Source: Trachythela sp. YZ-2020 (taxonomy: Eukaryota; Cnidaria; Anthozoa; Malacalcyonacea; Clavulariidae). Taken from it: a stretch of DNA of 64,000 bases. Under the pieces are notes generated by a model. That model worked only from the letters and a program-made list of their open reading frames with translations, was not told the origin of the DNA and did no database searches. How positions within the stretch are numbered: the stretch's first letter is position 1; each line of letters opens with the position of its first letter. This document shows, one piece after another, positions 34,401-43,195 of this stretch. The stretch lies in NCBI GenBank assembly GCA_016169945.1, contig JADLSH010000220.1, positions 1,054,001 through 1,118,000 of the forward strand, given 5' to 3'. The translations under genes were made by a program, and so were the position numbers.

Positions 34401-35750
34401 TGATAAAAATTGTTAGGAAATAAGAAAATTTAATCTCTGCCAGATATATTAGTTATTTCATGGATAATTAGCAGTTGACCTGGGGTGGTGCATGGTCATT
34501 TTCTTGTAAAATATTATACTTAGACAAATTTTTCCTTCCAATAACTACCCCTAAAAGCAACCTTCTAAACACTATAAGCACTTCAGAAAGGCTGTCGCTT
34601 CTGCTTTTCGGAAGTTAGAGCTATGTCGGCACTGCCGTTTCAGGGCGGGGTCATTTTCAGGACTTTCGTCCCGGATTCAGGTTTTGGCACATATGCCATG
34701 TTGACCGCCATGGTCATTTTACCCTAAAAGGGTTGAGATTGCCTGTGGTAAATGAAACGCATACAAACTCCTATACAGGTCCTAGACTACAGCTGGTATT
34801 CTATTTGCCTAAATCTAGAAATGTTAGTGAAATTGTGTATGCTGAGAACTTGGATACTTCTGATTTAGGTGAGGAACATGTGTTGAATAAAGCCGAAAAT
34901 ACTGATAAAGAATTTGATGAAGGCGACTGCATCGGTGAAGGTGAGGTACATGATGACAATTCTTGTACAGAAACAGCTGCGAATTCTCAAATTAACGAGT
35001 TGCAAGTGTTATACAATGCAGCATTAATTCTTAAACAAAAGGTTCAAGAAATCCCCAAGCTTGATCTACCTTGATCTCCATTAGCATCAGATCTGACAAT
35101 GACTAATATGAAGAAAGTGGTTCCAAGTGAGCTTTTCAACACACTGGCTTGGGTCTGTGGATTCTCGTCAGAACCCACTTTAAACAATTATGTGAAAATA
35201 GACCATAAAGAAAGTGCCAAACTGATGTCAATCACACAAGACCTAGTAAACTTAGCATCTAATCAAAGGAATCCCACTCAAAAGAGCATAGCACTTGCCA
35301 TGGCACCTAGGCAACTGACAGGATCAGCCTCAGTTATATCTCTAATTAAGTGGCTTGGGACACTGCATGTCTCACTCATTCGTATTGTCTCATGAAACAG
35401 CACTAGCACAGTTGAATATATCTAAGGACTCTACTGTTCCTCCAGGTTTTATTGGTAATGTACCAACTATGTACACTTTCATGGGATAACGATGACTTTT
35501 CTGAAGAAACTAGATCTGGAAAGGGAACAACTCATATAACTGTATCTTGTGATTCAGAGAGAAGAGAGAGTGTTTCCCGAAAGAAATCAGTCCTAGCATC
35601 AATGGATATTGAACCATATTTTCTTGGAAAAAGAAAAACTGTTAACTTGAGGGATGTAATTTCTCTATTAAGCACACCCCCCCCCACCCTCTCCTGTAAG
35701 CAATTAATTTATAAAATCGTGAAGCGTGAAAGTATTGTATTTTAAAGATC
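31441..35750 (+). pseudogene. Decayed transposon protein of an unnamed cnidarian-expanded family
   Basis: Exon-like pieces in order. 31441-31973 has FEYPHVLCIL, then KWAKLNCLQAEIAKDSYDKF and WYHHMKCYKKFSDEEK, with a GT donor at about 31973. 32340-32704 has LEVHYHKVCCRKYTIFL and ends INSYPQ. 34793-35072 has LVFYLPKSRNVSEIVYAENL and an acidic stretch. 35099-35395 has LFNTLAWVCGF and MAPRQLTGSASVISLIKWLG, then after a frame change SHSFVLSHETALAQLNISKD. 35470-35745 has SWDNDDFSEETRSGKGTTH. I recognise this order from uncharacterised repetitive cnidarian proteins but know no function. WDNDD resembles the first Asp motif of RNase-H-fold transposases (inference). At least four frameshifts or stops are present. 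Confidence 0.65.
32705..34789. mobile_element. 2085-bp near-perfect palindrome inserted in transposon gene
   Basis: Two arms of about 1.02 kb (32705-33735 and 33760-34789) are reverse complements with few differences, leaving a loop of about 20-45 bases around 33747. Termini read TAGTCTAGGTCC...GGACCTAGACTA, with CAG on both sides (32702-32704 and 34790-34792). Removing the element plus one CAG joins INSYPQ to LVFYLP in frame, which supports a 3-bp duplication. Mirror-image open frames in the arms are not genes. Confidence 0.85.
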
Positions 35751-37292
35751 ATTATGATATTTTACTGATACTTTGGTACGTAACATCACTGTACCCAATG
35801 TTGCATATTTATAAAGAGAATCAAATGTGCAAACAGACTCTTTGTATATATTAGAAATAACCCCCATCCCCCCCCCCCCCTTTCCCCCAAATTAATAGAG
35901 AAATTACGGTATATGTGTGTTCTAGAATGTTTAGGATTGTGGTAATATTTAAAGCCTGAAAAACAGATTTGCTTGCAAACGTCATGCAATTGCTGTAGTA
36001 TAAAATAACATCATATTTTTAATAAGTTATTATTGTAATGTAATAATGTTGGCTTGGAAGTGTTCCTGGCGAGGGCTCGATACGGTACATTGCTCAGAAT
36101 GTTTGGCGAACGCCATTAAAAGGTACAGAACATAAAAATATCATATATTTTTAAAACACTCCGATGTCATCTTGTTTTACTTCAGCCTTGCTTTCGCACA
36201 TTTCATAATTTATTCTTGTCCAGTTCTGAGTTGAGATCAGTTTTTGCTATCTGCGCGTGCGCATTAACTGTTTTGTGGTCAAGCACATGCGTAGTTGGAA
36301 CACAATGATGGTCGTTCATGGTTTTCGAAACAGGAAGAAGCGCGAACTTTGGAGAGGTTGTACTTCAATTTGTGCAACTATTTCGCTTGGGAGGAAGTGG
36401 ATTCTAACTAAGTAAGTTCTAATCTATCGATTCATGTAAAAATTATGTAGTTACACGAGGGGTGCTACGGAATTGAACATTTTCGACCCTCATCCCACGG
36501 CCTATAATGTGATTCGGAAAGACCGTAGCAGGTTTGCGGGCGGTGTGGTTCTATATGTCCGTGATAACATACCATTCTCGGTAAGGAATGATCTAGCTCC
36601 TGAGGATCTCGAGATGGTATGTATTGAAATAAGTAGGCCATACAATAAATCATTTCTAATCAGTACATGGTACAGACCAACCAAATTCAGCCTTGGACCT
36701 GTTTGATAAGTGGGCATTATTCATATGCAAATGTGACTCTGAAATTAATTTAAGAGTTTATTGTCGTAGGGGACTTAAACTGTGACGTAAGTAAAACACC
36801 AACTGATCTCCAGACACGAAAATTACAATTCTTATGTTCTCTTTATCAGTTTGATCAACATATAAATGTGCCAACGAGAGTGACAACAATCTCAGCAACC
36901 TTAATAGATTTATTTCTAACAAACAAACCTGAAAATATTCCCAGTCTGGTGTTATTCACCTTGGGATATCTGATCATAGTCTGGTTTTCGCGGTAAAAAA
37001 GCTTATACTGCCAAAATCAAGACAAACTTCCAGAGAATTCAAAAAACTCCAACAGTCATAGATTTCAAGAATTTTGTGGAAAACGATTTTATTCAAGATG
37101 TATCACAACTCCCATGGCATATAGTAGATCAATTTGATAATCCGAATATATGCTGGCAAGTGCGGAAATCACTTTTTTCGAGGCACTTGACAGACATACT
37201 CCCCTTCGACAAAAGAGGTTAAAAGAGAAATATGTTCCCTGGATTACCCCTCAAATTAAGCAGCGAATGAAGAAGAGGGACTTCCACAAAAA

Positions 37293-37975
37293 ACCGTTCC
37301 CGTTGAGGTCTAAACTATTGTATGTATTATTTCACTCGAAATATCCATCCACCTAAACCTTCTACCTTAATTTCAATCGGGTGAGATGCAGAAAAAAACA
37401 TCTTGTAGTTTATCTTATCACAACCTGCAGTACCCGCATGTATATATATACATGAACTTGCGGCTAACGCTTGGCAACTGGACTCTGTAGCTCAATGGTC
37501 AGAGCACTGCACCGGAATCGCAGGACCGCAGATTCAATTCCTATCCGAGCATTTAGAGTTGCATTTTTCGCAGCCGTTCCCGTTCAGGTCTAAAATATTG
37601 TATATATTATTTCACTCGAAATATCCATCCACCTAAACCTTCTACCTTAATTTCAATCGAGTGAGATGCAGAAAAAAAAACATATTGTAGTTTACCTTAT
37701 GACAACCCGCAGTACCCGCATCTATATATATACATGAACTTGCGGTTAACGCTTGGCAACTCGACTCTGTAGCTCAGTGGTCAGAGCGCTGCACCGGAAT
37801 CGCAGGGCTGCAGGTTCAATTCCTGTCGGAGGACTTAGAGTTGCATTTTTCGCAGCCATTCCTGTTCAGGTCTAAAATACTGTCTATATTATTTCACTCG
37901 AAATATCCATCCACATAAACCTTCTACCTTAATTTCAATCGAGTGAGATGCAGAAAATAAAAAATAAAAAGAAAT
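37293..37975 (+). repeat. Tandem array of tRNA-like units (period about 283 bp, 2.4 copies)
   Basis: Units begin CCGTTCCCGTT(G/C)AGGTCTAAA. Each contains a (TA)n spot, ACATGAACTTGCGG, a tRNA-like segment and GTTGCATTTTTCGCAG. The tRNA-like segment has an A-box-like TAGCTCARTGG (37488-37498, 37770-37780) and a B-box. In unit 2 the B-box is GGTTCAATTCC (37813-37823), which fits the pol III consensus. The third unit is cut before its tRNA-like part. It is related to 21630-21970. Confidence 0.75.
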
Positions 37976-37989
37976 AAAAAAAAATCTTG

Positions 37990-38285
37990 TAGTTTATCTT
38001 AGGATATCATACATGCAGTATCTTAGGATATCATTTTAGGATATTATATAGTATCTTATGATATCATTTTAGGATATCATGCAGTATCTTAGGATATCGT
38101 CTTAGGATATCATACAGTATCTTAGGATATCATCTTAAGATATCATCTTAGGATATCATCTTAGGATATCATAGAGTATCATATGATATCATTTTAGGAT
38201 ATCATCTTAGGATATCGTAACGCTTTAAGATATAATTTTAGGTTATCATAGAGTATCTTAGGATATCATACATTATCTTAAAGAA
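37990..38285. repeat. Minisatellite of TTAGGATATCAT-type units
   Basis: About twenty degenerate repeats of (C)TTAGGATATCAT, often spaced by GCAGTAT or ACAGTAT. GATATC is palindromic, so the array can fold extensively. Confidence 0.85.
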
Positions 38286-39424
38286 GTAAAATCTGTTTGG
38301 TTATGGTTATCTGGTTGGTGTTCGCTCAGGAATGTCTGGGGAGATGATTGTTTGGCCGTGTTAATGACCGGTAATGACTTAAAGTACAAAATGTACTATG
38401 CAAAACTTGATTTAATTCCTTTCACCTAACAAGACATGGCAACGCATAGAATTGTGTTAGCTTTCTCTTTTAAATTTCTCGTATATATGTCTCGCTGCTT
38501 TTACATAGTGTAATGTTAAATGTATTATTTTTTGTAATGCCAATCGTTAAGCGTCACATTCGCAATATTGGTATTAAAAATGAAAGTTTTACTTTTATAC
38601 CATTCAGAGTTACGTTTATATATTCTCTTGACAAACATGTATTTGTAATTTTGTATTGATCTATAAGACTTTAGCAACGCTTGCATATACTATGCTGATA
38701 AACTTTAAGATCCTCTCGTTTTTGAATAGTTATATTTACAGTTTACTAGAAACGAGAATATATTTATTACTAACAAGGAGTTTATAAATCGAAAATTTTA
38801 CCATGCCCATCGCTTACCCATTGTGATAAAAAGGCAAAGAAGCATAAAACGGTTATTTCGCCCAAACAAGCTTTTTGACTTAATCCCTTAATGAGTTAAG
38901 CTATTGTGTCTATAGTTTACATTAGCAACAAATACATCAAAATATTTATGTCTCTAACGCCAGAACGACAATGAAAATTATGCTTGTAAATCTCGCTTGT
39001 ATATACTTCAATAAATAAACGCTTGAAATTTTGTAGTAGAGATATATTTGTAATATAAGCATTCCATATATATTGGACTTTATTATAAAGTATTTTATGG
39101 ATTTATCAGTTTGGAAAAAACTCAGCCAAATTCGCCTTGTTCTGTGACGTGATATTCATGAGGGTTGAGAGATGTTAAATGAGTAGGACTGAATTGCATA
39201 ATTAATTAATGTTTCTGTAAATTACGTAATGCGCCCCATATATTATCCTAATGATGTTTGAATGTTTAATGATGCGCCCCCTTGCGCCCGCCTATATTAT
39301 GCTAATGATGTTGCTCAACTTCATATTATGTTAATGATGTTTGAATATTTAATGCTCACCCTCATCCTCACCCTTGCTCACCCTCACGAAAAAGGGTGAA
39401 CGGCCCCTATATTACTACTCTCAT
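38286..39424. other. Non-coding AT-rich segment
   Basis: I see no gene, terminal repeat or RNA. 39200-39400 has a short repeated phrase TATTATGCTAATGATGTT with diverged copies. Confidence 0.5.
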
Positions 39425-39574
39425 TGATACTGCCTTTCCGAAGGCCTCCAATATCCCCCCATGCGAAACCTGTGTCTAATGTTCCCAACAACAAATTATC
39501 CCTAGTTCTCGGTTACCATCCTTTCAATTAATCCAAAGTACAGTACTGCCTAGAAGTAACTTAACACAAATACG

Positions 39575-39715
39575 CGGTTAACCGCGGGTCACACGCGGTT
39601 TGACCGCAGGCGCCCCGCGGTCTGCCCGGAGGCCGCCCGCGGTCTGCCCGGAGGAGGTTGCCCGCGGTCTCCCGGGGGCTGCACGCGGGTCGCCCGCGGT
39701 TGTGTGGGCGTATTG
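39575..39715. repeat. Subterminal GC-rich array, left
   Basis: Irregular repeats of CCGCGGTCTGCCCGGAGG and CGCGGTT in otherwise AT-rich DNA. Multiple copies near a transposon end are what transposase-binding subterminal repeats look like (inference). Confidence 0.65.
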
Positions 39716-41959
39716 AGGTTTGACCGTAACTCACGGCGGAACACGAAAACAGTACGACTTGCGAACTCGGAATTTTACGTGGGCAAATTAGTATTTAGAA
39801 ATCAGAATATCACACGATATAATTTGCCAGTTTAATTTCCAACTTTGTCATTGGCGTTACAATTTCATGTATATTGCAACCAGCCTAAAAATTTAGTAAA
39901 TGGTCGTATTTGTTTATAAAGCTTAATAGTGTGTTTTGACGAAGCAAGTCTTTAACGTAGCTAACGTACAATTTTACCACACAAATCGCTTATTGAACAC
40001 AAACACAAAAACTCAAAGCAAATCTCCCAATAACTAGTCTGTAAATTTGGTAAAAAAAATTCTGGAATGCTGTCTGGGTCAATGGAATACTGTTTGGCAA
40101 AGTTCTGATATAGACGGACATGCAAAAGTAATGCAGCTTGTTTCACAATGCAATGTAAGCTGACTCTTGAAGAAATAATTCTTACAATATTGACATATAC
40201 CTGTTATGTAGAGAGTCAATTAAAATATTTGTAAATAGACTGACAGACAATATTATGTTTGTTTGAGTGAACAAGCGTAGTAGCGGCGTATATATATATG
40301 ATTGAGTACGTATCTCAGTCGTTCACTGTAATTTGTATATCTTGAAAATGCGAGGTAGATACTGTATATAGTATTGCAGACGATGACATATGGTAGTTCA
40401 ATAAACACTGCTAAGAATGGCTGCCGCACGTAATACAAATACGGAAGTTGTTATTCGGGCATAGTTAAATTCTCTATTAACTATGATTCGGGTTAGCGTA
40501 TACGTAGCGTAAAGATATATAATTGTGAGTATTGTCTTTCTCCATATGATATGTTCTATATATCAGTGCGAGTTACAATTCAGAGTAATCAACGATAATA
40601 TATATGGCAAATATTCATACCTCTAGACTTGCTTTTAACTTTTGAAGCGATGATGTCATATACGATAACACATATCTTTTCCGGAGGCTAGTCCCCAATG
40701 GGAAAGACTCGTTGAAGAAATTCTAGTCCTCAATGCAGAGATATTCGATCCATAAATCTCTCAGTGATATACTGATGCGTTCCGAATAAATACAAACTTA
40801 AAGCTATCTATTCACCGGCGTTGCCCGGCGCGCTAATGAGTATTTTGGTATTTCCGGGACGTGGGATGAGAACTTGTAAACAGTATGCAGATTACAAAAC
40901 CAAAATTTGTCAGTATAATTGAAAGAACATGCACGGTGTATTTTTCAACGGGATTTGCTAGCAAAATCAAAGCAAACATTGTGCGGGAAAGCTTTATATA
41001 AGCGAAGTGAGAGATCTGAGATTGAGACCCGAGTTTGATACAGGCTTTTCAGTAATACAAGAAAGATTATTGATGGATTTGATACACATTGGACACACTA
41101 GAGTAAGTAAATAGAAATATTTATATATTTGACTACCATAACAAATCTGTGAGGTCAAATAATCTTAGCTAAATCCATCATTTAACTATTAAAGCTTAAC
41201 TTGACTTAAATTATCAAAATCGATTCTTTATTATCGTATGTTATGTGTATAACTTTGGGAGTTTGTGTCGCATAAGCCCAGCTCTCTGTTACATATACAC
41301 GTAACTACAATACACGGAAAGATGCGACAAAATCTGACTTGCAAACGTAAAGGTATGCGCTTACAATAATAGTTAAATATTTTTTTATAAATTAATGCGT
41401 TGTTGACTTCGGAATTTGCTGCATGCTATATAAACCCTTTTCTACAGGCTTTTAAACTGATACGCGTATGACAAAAAGTTACTAGGTTTATTTACGCATG
41501 TAAAATTATTCACAAGTTGTTGGCTTAACAAGCTCGTATACTCGGTAGCAAGCCTGTCGACAACGTGTAACAAGCTTGTCATTTAATCAACCGTTGCGTC
41601 ATATTTTAAAGCAAAGTAGAATTAATATAGTAGAGCGATTGAATAGATTTATAAAAGTGTCGCTTATCACATTACGGTTTCTTGTTTACTAACACGCAAA
41701 TATCATGCGGCAAACCCGTAGGGTTTGTATTGGTGACACATTTGTTTATCTGAGTTTATATTTTTCCTTAACACCTCATTCTGTTTATATTCATAATATA
41801 AATTCATATTAGTTGTGTACTGTATGTTATACAGTTTATTAGAGAAGGTAGTAATTTAGTAAACAAATTAATCCATATAGGAACAAGTCCGTTTGCCGCA
41901 TAATAACAGTTGTATCGGAAACCGTCGGAACACAACGCAGTGGTTTTTCTGTTTGACGT

Positions 41960-42058
41960 GTGATTACCGCACGAACCGCAACCGCAAACCGCACGCATGG
42001 CACCCGCTAACCGCACGCACCGCACCCGCTAACCGCACGAACCGCAACCGAACCGCAG
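41960..42058. repeat. Subterminal array, right
   Basis: Tandem CCGCACGAACCGCAA and CACCCGCTAACCGCA variants, inverse to the left array motif (TGCGGT/CGCGGT). Confidence 0.65.
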
Positions 42059-42891
42059 TGTTAACTTACTTCTAGGCAGTACTGTAATGGATGTCATCAT
42101 TTTCGTATCTTGAAAAACGACCCTGAAACATCTTCCGTTTTCACCGATAAACCCTTAGTCTCGTTTCGACATAGTGAAAATATCCGTGAAGCCCTAGTCC
42201 ACAGCTCTCAACCACAGGACTTGGCCTCACCTAATAGCACGTTTCTTTGTTGTGTGAAGCTGTGTAAAACCTGTTAGTATGTAGATTCTTCCACTACAAT
42301 TTCGGCACCAAAATCTAAGTACACTATTAAGCACCATTTCAAGTTCACCTCCTCTCATCTCATCTACTGTATTTCATGCAGTAAATGTGTCATGCTATAT
42401 ATTGGTGAACTGGTAGATATTTAAGGATAAGGTTTGGTGAGCATCGTCGTGCCGTCGCAAACAATGATGCTAAACAATATGTTGCCAGACATTTCAACAA
42501 TGGCAATCGCATTGTTTCAGATATGAAAATTCGCTCTCTGTGTCCCATTTCTGGTAGTAATGATAGCCGCAAAAGGCAAGAAATGCGTCTTATTTCCCAA
42601 CTTCGCATCATTCATCGTCTCGGCATTAATAAGCGCTTCTCTTACATTGCACTGTTTATGCCTGCCATTAGCAGATACTCTACATCTCACATCTCACATC
42701 TCATATAGTTCCTGAATTTCTATCTTTCTTGCTTTGTTCGCTTCTCCCTATATGTTAATATATTTTGTGATGTTATTTCCATATTTTTTATAGCTTTTCT
42801 TGATTAAGTCCATCTGATTAGTTTATTTTTATCACGTGATCGCTTTTGTATTCGCTATAAAAGCACATGTTTCCCCCCGACCCATTCTATT

Positions 42892-42931
42892 AACTTCCAG
42901 ACGAAGGGCCTCCGCTCGAAACGTCGAAGTT
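42892..42931 (+). ncRNA. Hammerhead-like motif in PLE 3' end (altered core)
   Basis: Stem I is AACTTC (42892-42897) with GAAGTT (42926-42931), stem II is GGGC/GCTC, then GAAAC-GTC. The first core strand is CAGACGA instead of CTGANGA. It shares the same U-to-A change with the copy at 23057-23096. Confidence 0.4.
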
Positions 42932-42984
42932 CTTGTTGTATTTTTCAGGTAGTTTTACACAACAGTCAACCGCCGTATATTTGT

Positions 42985-43195
42985 TTAGGCCAAAGCAGAA
43001 AAGGCAAACACTTGACTTGACTTTGCATGTGAATGATTTTATCATTAAGCGTGTTAGGTTAGTGAAACTGTTTTCTGGGTGTTGTTCTTCATGAACATTT
43101 ATCTTGGAAAGCTCATATTTCACAGGTTGGCAGCAAAACTTGAAAATCTATTGGAGCTATTCGTAAATTTTCTTGGTCAAATTCAGTCATTTTTG
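42985..43195 (+). pseudogene. LINE C-terminal fragment
   Basis: Translates to FGPKQKRQTLDLTLHVNDF-like, then LGVVLHEHLSWKAHISQVGS after a frame change, as in the post-RT domain of CR1/L2 LINEs. It abuts the PLE end and is heavily truncated. Confidence 0.6.

Larger units (their letters stand above)
31139..36503 (+). mobile_element. TIR DNA transposon of unknown superfamily (5365 bp)
   Basis: The ends AGGCCGTAGGATGAGGGTCG (31139) and its inverse (ending 36503) start inverted arms of about 290 bp (31139-31433 and 36227-36503). The LINE ORF2 is cut cleanly, and ATAAT (31134-31138 and 36504-36508) is a 5-bp duplication; removing the unit rejoins GYN-VIRKD in frame. It carries one decayed multi-part coding region (31441-35750), and a 2.08 kb palindrome is inserted inside that. 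The 5-bp duplication excludes Tc1/mariner and hAT; I cannot assign a superfamily. Confidence 0.8.
29220..37292 (+). mobile_element. CR1-like LINE, interrupted by a DNA transposon at 31139-36503
   Basis: ORF1 begins near ATG 29236. It has a WHGKKSKELVVI block (about 29470), a coiled-coil charged region (29700-30110), and an SGNH/GDSL-esterase-like domain (30280-30830) with VIISDSIIKHID, HAGTNN and RLHLNAKG as the usual blocks I, III and V. ORF2 starts LKIASSNIN (about 30980), passes FDILAI and DDEIHIL, is cut at GYN, and resumes after the transposon at VIRKDRSRFAGGVVLYVRD. VGDLNCDVSKTPTDLQT and VPTRVTTISATLIDLFLTN follow. The RT is missing: the copy ends at about 37292 in a tandem repeat. Several stops and frameshifts are present. 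SGNH-type ORF1 proteins are known for CR1-group LINEs. Confidence 0.8.
39541..42084. mobile_element. Tc1/mariner-type non-autonomous element with GC-rich subterminal arrays
   Basis: The ends CAGTACTGCCTAGAAGTAAC and the inverse (ending 42084) are flanked by TA on both sides (39539-39540 and 42085-42086), and the PLE continues across. Just inside lie GC-rich arrays: CGCGGT-type motifs at 39575-39715 and ACCGCA-type motifs at 41960-42058, inverse to each other. The 2.2 kb interior is AT-rich with no transposase seen. TA duplication and CAGT ends fit Tc1/mariner mobilisation (inference). Confidence 0.75.
39425..42985 (+). mobile_element. Penelope-like element split by a Tc1/mariner-type insertion
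   Basis: The PLE sequence at 39425-39540 (GAAGGCCTCC, ending CCAAAGTA) is homologous to 49018-49140. It continues at 42085 with GATGTCATCATTTTCG and frames reading FRILKNDPETSS, then SFRHSENIREALVHSSQ, ISCSKCVMLYIGE, and ARHFN with QEMRLISQL of the GIY-YIG domain (to 42710). A 3' tail ends in a hammerhead-like motif at 42892-42931. Stops and frameshifts are present, so it is inactive. Confidence 0.8.

Noticed and set aside
37470..37560. Functional tRNA gene
   Set aside because: A- and B-box-like elements are present but the acceptor stem is not paired and the unit is tandemly repeated, so it is called tRNA-like repeat only.
38000..38285. CRISPR-like array
   Set aside because: Repeats are short, degenerate and contiguous with no spacers of uniform length, and the genome is eukaryotic.
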